DNA of 64,000 bases from a virus: the IMG/VR virus record IMGVR_UViG_3300042308_000168, positions 62,001 to 126,000 of that record; one strand, 5' to 3'. The notes beneath the pieces are model-generated. The model was not told the origin of the DNA. It did not search any database and saw only the letters and a program-made list of their open reading frames with translations. A program made the position numbers and the translations under genes. Every line of letters begins with the position of its first letter. The first letter of the stretch is position 1. Positions 9,649-19,112 of the stretch are shown here, in pieces.

Positions 9649-10727
9649 TGAGCAATACAGTAATTCAGATTAAACGATCAACAGGGACGACCACCCCACC
9701 AGGTGGTTCGCTCTCTGCCGCAGAACTAGCGTATTCCTACGCTTCCGATAGACTCTTTATCGGCACAGCAAATGGTCTAAGCGTTAATGAAATCGGTGGT
9801 ACCTATTGGGTAAACCACACAATAGCTGCCTTTGAACATGCAAACTCGGTGGCTAGTGCTGCCAATGCATGGCTAGGCACAGTTGCAGCCTCTGGTAATG
9901 CATGGGCTAACACAGTTGGTACCTCAGGTAATGCTTACGCCGAATTTGTTGGTGCATCTGCTAACACATATGCAACTGATACATTCTATGCCAAGACAGG
10001 CGGCACCATTTCAGGTGATGTTGTCGTTTCTGGTAACCTAACAATTTCAGGTGTTACAACTTATGCCAATACTCAGACATTGAATGTTGGCGATAACATC
10101 TTCGTTCTAAATGCCGATCTTCCAGCAGGTGCTTCACCATCTGAAAATGCTGGTATGGAAGTTAATCGTGGTAATCAGAACGATGTCGCAATTCTTTGGG
10201 ACGAGTCTCAGACAGTTTGGACATTCACTAATGATGGTTCGACATATCACCAAATTGCTTCTAACACATTTGTTAACAGCGTAGCAGCCAGTGCCAATGC
10301 TTATGCACAGGCCGTTGGTGTTGCAGGTAATAATTACACTGATGCCGTTGGTGCTGCTGGTAATGCTTATACTGTAGCAGTCGGTACAGCCGGTAATGCT
10401 TACACCAATGCAGTCAACACAAAAATCTTCCAGACATTCTCTGATGCAGCAAATCTAGTATCTGGTATCATTGCATCTGCAAGAGTTTCGGGAACATACT
10501 CAGGAATCACCGGTGTTGGTACTCTAACTTCTGGTACATGGAATGCAGACACAATCACTGTTCCATACGGTGGTACCGGAAAGAATCTATTTACAACTAA
10601 TGGTATCCTATTCGGAAACAATGCAGGTTCTCTACAGGTTACTTCTGCCGGTACTGAAGGACAAGTTCTACAGGCCGATGCATTTGGTGTTCCAGCGTTT
10701 GGTATGCTAGATGGGGGAACATTCTAA
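9648..10727 (+). CDS. Short tail fibre protein (359 aa)
   Basis: The N-terminus (I-Q-I-K-R-S then E-L-A-Y-S-Y and L-F-I-G) is the common attachment-type start of phage fibre proteins. It carries a few of the 11-residue V-G-x-x-x-N-x-Y/W units (about residues 65-105 and 215-255) around the same beta module found in the giant fibres (G-G-T-I-S-G-D-V, V-G-D-N-I-F-V-L-N-A-D). The C-terminus has a Y-G-G-T-G-K-N strand and ends in G-G-T-F, without an S74 chaperone. It could be a side or proximal fibre that pairs with the long fibres. Confidence 0.75.
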   Translation: MSNTVIQIKRSTGTTTPPGGSLSAAELAYSYASDRLFIGTANGLSVNEIGGTYWVNHTIAAFEHANSVASAANAWLGTVAASGNAWANTVGTSGNAYAEFVGASANTYATDTFYAKTGGTISGDVVVSGNLTISGVTTYANTQTLNVGDNIFVLNADLPAGASPSENAGMEVNRGNQNDVAILWDESQTVWTFTNDGSTYHQIASNTFVNSVAASANAYAQAVGVAGNNYTDAVGAAGNAYTVAVGTAGNAYTNAVNTKIFQTFSDAANLVSGIIASARVSGTYSGITGVGTLTSGTWNADTITVPYGGTGKNLFTTNGILFGNNAGSLQVTSAGTEGQVLQADAFGVPAFGMLDGGTF

Positions 10728-10746
10728 CTAACACGGAGACTTTATT

Positions 10747-11286
10747 ATGAGTGATGCTAACAAGTTTATGAATACTTATGTTGATATTACAGTTTCAACA
10801 TTACATGATCAAATCAATACTATTCTACAGTTGAAAACGCAAGCAAAGTTGGCTAGTGACCTCATCGCCGAAAAAGATGGGGTCATTTCCACTTTGAAAG
10901 AAGAACTTACAAATGCTAGTAAAAATCAGCAAGAGTTTTCAAAAGCAACTGAAAATGCAACAAAATGGGAACAAGAATACAATGCCATGAAAAACAAGGT
11001 GAGTCATATGGACACCTTGACTAATCAATATAATGATCTAAGAAATCAGTTTGTTGATAAGAATAGAGATATTGATAGACTCAATTCTCTAGTAGAATCT
11101 ATGAAACAACAACTAGAAACAGCCAACAATGAACTAACGAGTGTTAAGAATGAGTTACAAGCAAAAGATAAGCAACTCATTAAGTTAACACCTCAGCCCA
11201 AAAAACAGCCGTCTAAAAAGAACATAAATACAAAGATTATAGAAATGCCCTTTGTGGAACAGGAAGATAAGACAGACGACTTTTAA
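10747..11286 (+). CDS. Coiled-coil protein in tail-fibre locus
   Basis: A 179-residue protein, almost entirely predicted helix from about 15 to 145 with heptad-spaced hydrophobics. A basic, proline-containing stretch (P-K-K-Q-P-S-K-K) and an acidic tail ending D-D-F follow. It is separated from the 359-aa fibre by 19 bases containing a CGGAG ribosome site, and its stop overlaps the next fibre start by one base. No enzymatic motif. Likely a fibre assembly factor or a structural rod; not recognised as a named family. Confidence 0.55.
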   Translation: MSDANKFMNTYVDITVSTLHDQINTILQLKTQAKLASDLIAEKDGVISTLKEELTNASKNQQEFSKATENATKWEQEYNAMKNKVSHMDTLTNQYNDLRNQFVDKNRDIDRLNSLVESMKQQLETANNELTSVKNELQAKDKQLIKLTPQPKKQPSKKNINTKIIEMPFVEQEDKTDDF

Positions 11287-14200
11287 TGACCAACACAGTA
11301 ATTGCTCTAAAGAAATCATCTATTCCAGGATCTTCACCGGCTGATCTAGCTAATGGTGAAATTGCTATTAACTATGCCGATGGTCTTATTTACTATAAGG
11401 ACATTAACGGCAACATTCAGTCTATCTCTGGTGGTGAAGGTGGTTTCAACTTCGGAACCATCAATGCAGCCGGCACACTGGTAATTGCAGATATCCCAAA
11501 TGATATTCTTACCTTTAATCAAGGACAGAATATTGAGATTACTAGTTCGGCACTCACAGATGCAATTACAATCTCTGCAAATCTGACACCTGCTATTGAT
11601 CTTGCTTCGGCAGCATTTGATAGCACTAACACCACTCTTACTTTAACACAAGCAGCATTTGATCGTGCTAATCTTTCAAATGATGTTCTCTATGTGGCGG
11701 CCGCCTATGATAATGCCAATGCTGCATTCGATAAAGCGAATGCTGCAAATGTTCTGGCGTATGATACAGGAATAGGCGCTAATGCTTACTCCGGATATCT
11801 TTTTGAATTAGCAAATAATAGAATTACAGATACGGGTGCTGGTGCTAATGCTTATGTCATTACAGTTGCCGCAGCCGGTAATAACTATACGATTGCTGTT
11901 GGTGTTGCAGGTAATAATTACACCGATGCCGTTGGTGCTGCTGGTAATGCATATACTGTTGCTGTTGGTGTTGCAGGTAATAACTGGGCTAACACAATCG
12001 GCGCAAGATCATATACATGGTCCAATACAGTTGGATCATCTGCCAATGCTTATGCATTATCAGTAGCTACACAAGTCGGACAAGCCGGTAACGCTTATGC
12101 TTTATCAACAGCTACACAAGTCGGACAAGCCGGTAACGCTTATGCTTTATCAACAGCTACATCGGTTGGATCATCAGGTAACTCTTATACTGTAGCAGTT
12201 GGAACAGCAGGAAACACATGGGCTAATACAGTCGGGGCCGCCGGTAATAACTATACCATTTCTGTTGGTGCTGCTGGTAATGCTTACTCAGTTGTAATCG
12301 GATCAGCCGGTAATGCTTATACTGTAGCAGTTGGTACAGCCGGTAATGCTTATTCAACAGCCGTTGGTGCATCATCAAATGCATGGGCCAATACAATCAG
12401 TGCAAGTTCAAATGCTTGGGCTAATACAGTAGGTTCGTCAGGTAATACTTACATGCTTGCCGTTAATGCCGCAGGTAATGCTTATACTGTTGCAGTTGGT
12501 GCAGCCGGTAATGCTTACACAGTAGCAGTTGGAGCCTCAGGTAACTCATACACTGTAGCAGTTGGAGCAGCCGCAAATGCTTATGCATTATCAGTCGCCA
12601 CAACAGTAGGTTCATCCGGTAATACATATATGCTTGCCGTTAATGCATCAGGTAATGCTTATACAGTAGCAGTCGGAGCTTCAAGTAATGCTTGGGCTAA
12701 TACGGTAGGTTCGTCAGGTAATACATACATGCTTGCTGTTAATGCAGCCGGCAACAACTATACTATTGCAACTGGTGCGGCAGCTAATGCTTGGGCCAAT
12801 ACAATCAGTGCAAGTTCAAATGCTTGGGCTAACATTGTTGGTACCTCAGGTAACTCATATACAGTAGCAGTTGGTACAGCCGGTAATGCTTATACTGTAT
12901 CCGTAGGAGCAGTAACAAACGCTTGGTCAAATACTGTTGGTACAGCCGGTAACTCATATACAGTAGCAGTTGGTGCAGCCGGTAACTCATATACAGTAGC
13001 AGTTGGTGCAGCCGCAAATGCATGGGCCAACACAATTGGCGCAAGATCAAATACTTGGGCTAATACAGTCGGCACCTCAGGTAATAACTATACCATTTCT
13101 GTCGGTACTGCTGGTAACAACTACACCATTACTGTTGGTGCATCAAGCAATGCTTGGGCCAATTCAGTAAACATATATTCAGATTCAACCTACTTTAAGA
13201 AATCTGGTGGCACAATTACCGGTGACTTACAAGTTACAGGCAATCTAATAATATCTGGTAATGCAACAACTATCACAACAGATAGTCTTTCTGTTGAAGA
13301 TTCTCTAATTTTTCTAGCAACAAATAACATTTCTGATATTGTTGATATTGGTTTTGTTGGACACTATAGCAACGGAACATCTAATGTTCATACTGGATTG
13401 TATAGAGACCATGCTTCCAAAGAATATTTCCTATTCAGTGGATTGTCTGGAGAACCATCATTAGTAAACGATATTGTTCCGTATGCAAACAATATGGTCA
13501 ATGCCGTTCTGAACTCTGATATCAGAACAAGCAACCTGATCCTTGGTGGTGCTAATGCTATCATAACTATTCGGAACAATGCTGTCGGTGCCAATGGATG
13601 GGCAAACACAGTTGGTACATCAGGTAATAATTATACAGTATCAGTTGGAGCGGCATCCAATGCTTGGTCCAATTCAGTTGGTACATCAGGCAACTCCTAT
13701 ACATTATCCGTTGGTGCATCTGCTAATGCTTGGTCGAATACTGTCGGAACATCTGCCAACGCTTGGGCAAATACAATCGGAGCAAGATCCAATACATGGT
13801 CCAATACAGTTGGAACATCAGGAAATTCATACACAGTAGCCGTTGGTGCTGCTGGCAACAACTACACCATTACTGTTGGTGCATCTGCTAATGCTTGGTC
13901 AAATACCAAACTATCAAACAATAATGTCGTTCTAGCAGGTAACATTGGTGTTCTTGGATATGTTTCGACTACTCGTGGTGTGTATGATGACGGTGTAGCT
14001 GGTACTGTTAGAATAACTAACCCTGGCGGTGGTGCATTCTCGAACAACGCTGCGACTGCTACTGGTGCTATTAAAATTAAAATGCCTGTCGCTGCAAATA
14101 ACAATAACACAATGTTGCGTGTTACTGTAAAAATTTTCAACTATGTAACAGGAACATCAACAACATTACAATTTGGTGGTTATAACTATAGTGTTGTTGG

Positions 14201-17200
14201 TGGATGGTATAATACATTTGTTACACAAGAAACTCAGTCAGGACCAGAACTAAATGTTCGTTTCGGACAAGACGCTACGTCGGACTGTATCTGGATTGGT
14301 GAGACATCAACAGCTTGGGCTTATCCAAAAGTTTACATTACAGAAGTCGAAGCAGGTTTTAGTGGTGGAACTGCGGCTGCATGGAGAGAAGATTGGCAGA
14401 TTTCACTTGTTACCGCATTTGATACAGTCGAATCTACGGTCATTGCTGGTAAGTCACTCGACTCTCAGAACTTTGCTTCTACAGTTTATCCATATGTTAA
14501 TACTAAAGTTGCCGTAGTTTCAAGCAACAGCACTTCAAGAGTTTGGGCCAATACAACTACCGATGCCTCAAGCAACGAATTGGTGTTTATTGATCTAGCA
14601 ACATCTGGTGTTACAGCAACCACATACGGTGGTGTTGCAACTATACCTTCATATACAGTAGATGCTTATGGTCGCATAACTTCATCTTCTAATGTTACTG
14701 CATCTATTCCTATTTCTACCGGTGTGTCTGGTCTAGGTACCGGTGTTGCAACTGCTCTTGCTGTTGCTGTAGGAACTGCGGGTTCATTCGTAACAAACGG
14801 CGGTGCTCTCGGCACACCCGCAAGCGGTAACTTCTCAACTGGAACATTTACTTGGCCAACATTCAATCAAAGCACCACCGGTTCTGCTGCAACTCTAACT
14901 ACAGCTAGAACACTAACTATTGGTTCAACTGGTAAGACATTTAACGGTGGCGCCGATGTTTCTTGGTCATTGACTGAAATTGGTGTCACAGGAGTAGGCG
15001 CTTCATCTAATGCTTGGTCAAATACCAAAGTTGCTTCTGTATCAAGTAATAGCACATCAAGAATTTGGGCTAATACAACAGTTGATGCATCAAGCAATGA
15101 ATTAGTATTCATAGATTTAGCCACATCTGGTGTTACAGCAACCACATATGGCGGCGCTGCAACCATTCCATCATTCACCGTTGATGCTTATGGTCGAATT
15201 ACCTCGGCATCTGGTGTTACAGCATCTATTCCGATTTCATCTGGTGTTTCTGGTCTTGGCACAGGTGTTGCTACTGCACTTGCAACAGCCGTTGGTTCTG
15301 CTGGTGCATTCGTCACCAATGGTGGTGCCCTTGGAACACCATCATCTGGCACACTAACAAACTGTACCTTCCCAACTCTAAATCAGAATACTACAGGTTT
15401 TGCAACATTTTTAAATGCCGCCCAGTCAAGTGCTGATGCTCCTAATCAAAGTATTGCATCACGTATTAATTCTGGTTTCTGGCAAACATCATATGCCACA
15501 ACAGCTAACGGTTGGCCAGTAACAACTTCATCTTGGTATCATTTGATTGCCTCAACGCATAGTAATGGTTCAAATTATTATTCTATGCAACTTGCGGCAG
15601 ACTTCTATTCAAATAGTCTATATTATAGATCGACCAATGCTTCGGGTAGCAATGCATGGAGTAGAGTATTACTAGATGGTGGCGCTCTAGGCACACCATC
15701 TTCTGGCACACTAACAAACTGTACCGGTTTACCACTAACTACAGGTGTTACGGGAACGCTTGCTGCGGCTAATGGCGGTACCGGTCAAACAGTATATGCC
15801 GTTGGCGATCTTCTTTTTGCTTCAACAACTACTGCATTGTCGAGACTTGCCGATGTTGCTACCGGTAACGCTCTTATCTCTGGTGGTGTTGGTGTTGCTC
15901 CAGCTTGGGGTAAGATTGGTCTAACAACTCATATTTCTGGCACTCTAGCTGTTGCCAACGGCGGTACAGGTACTACAACCAGCACAGGATCAGGTAGCGT
16001 TGTTTTATCAACCAGCCCCACACTAACAACTCCTGCACTTGGAACACCATCAAGCGGAAACTTAACAAACTGTACCTTTCCAACTCTAAATCAGAACACT
16101 ACCGGCTCTGCCTTTTATATAACTTCTCGTGATACAAGAGCCACCGTAGATGGACCTAGCCTTGGTGCGGCCCGTGTTCAATTTGACTTTAAAACAAATA
16201 CCACCGACGGTCTAAATGATGGCGGCACCTACCATGGTGTTATGACATTCCAGCAATACGCTGACGCATCTGGTGGTGGTACAAGACAACTTGGTTTCAC
16301 TGATAACGATAATCTATGGATTAGAGGTAGCGGATCAGCACTATCAACTTACGGTGCTTGGAAACGAGTTCTAACTGCCAATGCTGCTCTCGGAACACCA
16401 GCATCTGGCACACTAACAAACTGTACCGGTTTACCACTAACTACAGGTGTTACGGGAACGCTTGCTGCGGCTAATGGCGGTACAGGAAACGCATCATATG
16501 CCGTTGGTGATATTCTGTATGCTTCAACAACTACAGCATTGACAAGACTTGCCGATGTTGCTACAGGTAACGCTCTTATCTCAGGCGGTGTAGGCGTAGC
16601 ACCTGCATGGGGTAAGATTGGTCTAACGACCCATGTTTCTGGCACTCTAGCTGTTGCCAACGGCGGTACGGGTACTACAACCAGCACAGGATCAGGTAGC
16701 GTTGTTTTATCAACCAGCCCCACACTAACAACTCCTGCACTTGGTACTCCATCATCTGGCACACTAACAAACTGTACCATTCCTTGGTCAGGTGTTACAG
16801 GCAAACCAACTACATTATCTGGTTATGGTATTACAGATGCTCTTCCATTAGCTGGCGGAACAATGACCGGATTGATTACCGGAAGAACCAATGCTGCGGC
16901 GGCCAATACATCAAATACCTCAGTTTCTAATGATACAGGTTCATTTTCTGTTAGAGGCACACAATTCGTTAGCGCCGTCATGTCATTTCATAGAACTGGT
17001 GCCTACGCTATCAACCTTGGTCTTGATATAGACAACATATTCAGAATTGGTGGTTGGTCTGATGGTGTTAATACTTATAGATTAACACTAGGAGCACCAG
17101 GTGGCACACATACCTTTAATGGTACAGTATCAGCAACAGCTTTCAGCGGACCTCTAACATATACAGTTCTTACTGGTCCAGCATCAACCAGTAGAGATAA

Positions 17201-18122
17201 AATTAGAGTTTGGAGTGATAGTAATTATACGATTGGCATGACCAATGGATTTACTTTCGGACCGATCGAAAACGAATATGCTATGACATTCCAAATGAAT
17301 GATTCTGCTACTAGAGGATTTTGGTGGGGCGACGCTGCGCATACAGCCGCTCAGGGTGCTATGGCCCTTTCAACCGACGGTAAGTTGACAGTTGCTCATA
17401 GCGTTCGACTAGGTTATGGTGAGTCAGACACTACACTTCCTGGGGCAACTCATAGACTTGATGTTTCTGGGTCAGGTAACTTCACAGGTAGCGTAACAGT
17501 TCCAAACTCAAGCAATACTACAGGTTCTACTACAGCCGGTGTCAATTTCAGCGCACAAGGAAGTGCTTATATCTTTGGTACAACTAGTGATAGTGTCGCC
17601 TCTACCACTTCAAACTTGAAGATTACTTCTTGGTTCGGTATTGGTTTTGGTCCATCGGTTTCTGGTCAGACTGTTCCACAATGGGAAAATGCTATGTGGC
17701 TAAACGCCAGAACAGGCGATTTGTCATGTAGAGCAAACATTACCGCTTATGCTTCTGACGAAAGACTAAAAGAAAACTTTAGTCCTATCGCAAATGCTAT
17801 TGATAAGATCAAGCGCATTTCTGGTTATACTTTCGATTGGAGAGTAGAAAAGTGTAAGTCTTTAGGCTTTGCTCCATATAGAGAACATGAACACGGACTA
17901 AAGGCTCAGGAAGTCGAAAAAGTAATGTCTGATGCTGTTGACATTGCACCTTTTGATTGCGACTCAGATGAAAATGGTAATAAGATTTCTAGAACAGGCA
18001 AAAACTATCTAACAGTTAAATATGAAAAACTTGTTCCTCTATTGATCGAAGCAATCAAGGAGCAGCAAACCGAGATAGACAATCTAAAGCGTATTGTTGA
18101 TATGCTAAATACTGTTAAATAA
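11286..18122 (+). CDS. Giant tail fibre (2278 aa), modular, with knob-like cassettes and S74 chaperone
   Basis: The largest gene in the window. After an attachment-type N-terminus and a few A-N-A-A-F heptads, residues about 195-630 carry 38 repeats, 34 of 11 residues and 4 of 15. A shared beta module (G-G-T-I-T-G-D) and a second short repeat block (about 765-880) follow. Next come shaft modules (G-A-L-G-T-P, N-G-G-T-G, D-A-Y-G-R-I). Two pyocin-knob-like modules (nt about 15396-15682 and 16110-16386) are embedded between duplicated linkers. The last 122 residues are an S74 chaperone (S2157-D-E-R-L-K-E-N) ending in a helix. Probable receptor-binding long fibre; the receptor is unknown. Confidence 0.9.
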   Translation: MTNTVIALKKSSIPGSSPADLANGEIAINYADGLIYYKDINGNIQSISGGEGGFNFGTINAAGTLVIADIPNDILTFNQGQNIEITSSALTDAITISANLTPAIDLASAAFDSTNTTLTLTQAAFDRANLSNDVLYVAAAYDNANAAFDKANAANVLAYDTGIGANAYSGYLFELANNRITDTGAGANAYVITVAAAGNNYTIAVGVAGNNYTDAVGAAGNAYTVAVGVAGNNWANTIGARSYTWSNTVGSSANAYALSVATQVGQAGNAYALSTATQVGQAGNAYALSTATSVGSSGNSYTVAVGTAGNTWANTVGAAGNNYTISVGAAGNAYSVVIGSAGNAYTVAVGTAGNAYSTAVGASSNAWANTISASSNAWANTVGSSGNTYMLAVNAAGNAYTVAVGAAGNAYTVAVGASGNSYTVAVGAAANAYALSVATTVGSSGNTYMLAVNASGNAYTVAVGASSNAWANTVGSSGNTYMLAVNAAGNNYTIATGAAANAWANTISASSNAWANIVGTSGNSYTVAVGTAGNAYTVSVGAVTNAWSNTVGTAGNSYTVAVGAAGNSYTVAVGAAANAWANTIGARSNTWANTVGTSGNNYTISVGTAGNNYTITVGASSNAWANSVNIYSDSTYFKKSGGTITGDLQVTGNLIISGNATTITTDSLSVEDSLIFLATNNISDIVDIGFVGHYSNGTSNVHTGLYRDHASKEYFLFSGLSGEPSLVNDIVPYANNMVNAVLNSDIRTSNLILGGANAIITIRNNAVGANGWANTVGTSGNNYTVSVGAASNAWSNSVGTSGNSYTLSVGASANAWSNTVGTSANAWANTIGARSNTWSNTVGTSGNSYTVAVGAAGNNYTITVGASANAWSNTKLSNNNVVLAGNIGVLGYVSTTRGVYDDGVAGTVRITNPGGGAFSNNAATATGAIKIKMPVAANNNNTMLRVTVKIFNYVTGTSTTLQFGGYNYSVVGGWYNTFVTQETQSGPELNVRFGQDATSDCIWIGETSTAWAYPKVYITEVEAGFSGGTAAAWREDWQISLVTAFDTVESTVIAGKSLDSQNFASTVYPYVNTKVAVVSSNSTSRVWANTTTDASSNELVFIDLATSGVTATTYGGVATIPSYTVDAYGRITSSSNVTASIPISTGVSGLGTGVATALAVAVGTAGSFVTNGGALGTPASGNFSTGTFTWPTFNQSTTGSAATLTTARTLTIGSTGKTFNGGADVSWSLTEIGVTGVGASSNAWSNTKVASVSSNSTSRIWANTTVDASSNELVFIDLATSGVTATTYGGAATIPSFTVDAYGRITSASGVTASIPISSGVSGLGTGVATALATAVGSAGAFVTNGGALGTPSSGTLTNCTFPTLNQNTTGFATFLNAAQSSADAPNQSIASRINSGFWQTSYATTANGWPVTTSSWYHLIASTHSNGSNYYSMQLAADFYSNSLYYRSTNASGSNAWSRVLLDGGALGTPSSGTLTNCTGLPLTTGVTGTLAAANGGTGQTVYAVGDLLFASTTTALSRLADVATGNALISGGVGVAPAWGKIGLTTHISGTLAVANGGTGTTTSTGSGSVVLSTSPTLTTPALGTPSSGNLTNCTFPTLNQNTTGSAFYITSRDTRATVDGPSLGAARVQFDFKTNTTDGLNDGGTYHGVMTFQQYADASGGGTRQLGFTDNDNLWIRGSGSALSTYGAWKRVLTANAALGTPASGTLTNCTGLPLTTGVTGTLAAANGGTGNASYAVGDILYASTTTALTRLADVATGNALISGGVGVAPAWGKIGLTTHVSGTLAVANGGTGTTTSTGSGSVVLSTSPTLTTPALGTPSSGTLTNCTIPWSGVTGKPTTLSGYGITDALPLAGGTMTGLITGRTNAAAANTSNTSVSNDTGSFSVRGTQFVSAVMSFHRTGAYAINLGLDIDNIFRIGGWSDGVNTYRLTLGAPGGTHTFNGTVSATAFSGPLTYTVLTGPASTSRDKIRVWSDSNYTIGMTNGFTFGPIENEYAMTFQMNDSATRGFWWGDAAHTAAQGAMALSTDGKLTVAHSVRLGYGESDTTLPGATHRLDVSGSGNFTGSVTVPNSSNTTGSTTAGVNFSAQGSAYIFGTTSDSVASTTSNLKITSWFGIGFGPSVSGQTVPQWENAMWLNARTGDLSCRANITAYASDERLKENFSPIANAIDKIKRISGYTFDWRVEKCKSLGFAPYREHEHGLKAQEVEKVMSDAVDIAPFDCDSDENGNKISRTGKNYLTVKYEKLVPLLIEAIKEQQTEIDNLKRIVDMLNTVK
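12066..12155 (+). repeat. Exact 45-bp tandem duplication inside fibre gene
   Basis: Two perfect head-to-tail 45-bp copies, 12066-12110 and 12111-12155, encode 15-residue variants of the usual 11-residue unit. Identity at every synonymous site indicates a recent slippage or recombination event. Confidence 0.9.
15702..16042 (+). repeat. Fibre linker direct repeat, copy 1
   Basis: About 341 bp that match 16404-16744 at an exact 702-bp offset. The first ~78 bp and the last ~105 bp are identical or nearly so, while the middle has diverged. The copies flank the second knob-like module. Confidence 0.85.
16404..16744 (+). repeat. Fibre linker direct repeat, copy 2
   Basis: Second copy of the linker at 15702-16042, in the same reading frame. 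Patchy identity (perfect ends, diverged centre) suggests ongoing gene conversion or recent duplication. Confidence 0.85.
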
Positions 18123-18145
18123 ATGCATCTGCTTCAAGCAGGCAT
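18123..18145 (+). other. Short stem-loop after giant fibre gene
   Basis: ATGC, a two-base bulge, CTGCT, loop TCA, AGCAG, GCAT. It starts right after the fibre stop codon and is not followed by a T-run, so it is a weak terminator candidate. It could be a 3'-end or processing hairpin. Confidence 0.3.
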
Positions 18146-18163
18146 TAACTAAAGAGGTATATT

Positions 18164-18343
18164 ATGGAAAAGACAATTAAACTAGAACTTACAATTCCTA
18201 TGATTAACAATGTTCTTACGGCTCTATCTAAGATGCCCCTAGAACAGACATTGGAAACATTTCTAGCTATTCGTCAACAAGCAGATTCACAGGTGCAGGA
18301 ACTAAATGTGAATGTCACTGAGAGTTCTGTCCTTAATAAGTAA
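18164..18343 (+). CDS. Small conserved-style phage protein (59 aa)
   Basis: An ATG preceded by AAAGAGGT (18151-18158) opens a 59-codon frame that fills the gap before the neck genes. The peptide begins M-E-K-T-I-K-L-E-L-T and continues with a short helix (I-N-N-V-L-T-A-L-S-K-M-P) and a polar tail. Small proteins with this layout occur beside neck and fibre genes in T4-like phages; I do not know their function. The ribosome site, fit to the gap and absence of other coding in the interval support it. Confidence 0.65.
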   Translation: MEKTIKLELTIPMINNVLTALSKMPLEQTLETFLAIRQQADSQVQELNVNVTESSVLNK

Positions 18344-18361
18344 AAGACACGGATGAGGTAA

Positions 18362-19111
18362 ATGTCGATCAATCAGCCAGCAAATAAAGAAGAACTAAAA
18401 GACTTTTGCCTAAGACAGTTAGGATATCCTGTCATTCAGGTTAATGTTGATGATGTTCAGGTCGAAGATGCCATTGAGTTGGCATTTGAGTTCTGGAATG
18501 AGTTCCATTTCAATGGCACTGAAAGATCGTATGTGAAGCATCAAATAACACAGCAAGACCTAAACAATCAATACATTCCTGTATCTGATGGTTTGATTGG
18601 TGCTATTCGTGTGTTTCCTGTTGGTGGTTCTTACCTCGCCATGAACATGTTTGATTTAAGGTACCAGTTGCGTCTTAACGACCTCTGGGACCTTTCATCA
18701 ACATCATATGTCAATTATGCTCTAACAATGCAGCATCTTGCCACACTTAATATGATCTTCACAGGTCAGCAGCCTATTCGTTTCAATCGTATCACTAACA
18801 AACTCTATATCGATTGGGACTGGAAGAATGACATTCAACCCGGTGAATATATCATCGTTGAAGGTATCGTAATTACAGACCCAACAACTTACACTAGAGT
18901 TTGGAACGACCGTATGCTCAAGAAACTTGCCACAGCGTATGTCAAGAAACAATGGGGACAGAATATGTCCAAGTTTGACAAGATGCAGTTGCCAGGTGGT
19001 GTAATGATGCGTGGTGTCGATATCTTCAATGAAGCCACGGCAGAAATTGAAAAGATCGAACTAGAAATTCGTTCGACTTATGAGCAGCCTCCTGCCTTCT
19101 TGGTAGGTTAA
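18362..19111 (+). CDS. 13: Neck protein gp13
   Basis: A 249-residue homologue of T4 gp13. The start (L-K-D-F-C-L-R-Q-L-G-Y-P-V-I-Q-V-N-V) and the D-A-I-E-L-A-F-E-F-W motif are characteristic. With gp14, this protein forms the head-neck connector that closes the filled capsid and accepts the tail. It is followed after one base by gp14 and then gp15, the T4 order. It is shorter than T4 gp13, as in cyanophage versions. Late structural gene. Confidence 0.85.
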   Translation: MSINQPANKEELKDFCLRQLGYPVIQVNVDDVQVEDAIELAFEFWNEFHFNGTERSYVKHQITQQDLNNQYIPVSDGLIGAIRVFPVGGSYLAMNMFDLRYQLRLNDLWDLSSTSYVNYALTMQHLATLNMIFTGQQPIRFNRITNKLYIDWDWKNDIQPGEYIIVEGIVITDPTTYTRVWNDRMLKKLATAYVKKQWGQNMSKFDKMQLPGGVMMRGVDIFNEATAEIEKIELEIRSTYEQPPAFLVG

Positions 19112-19112
19112 A

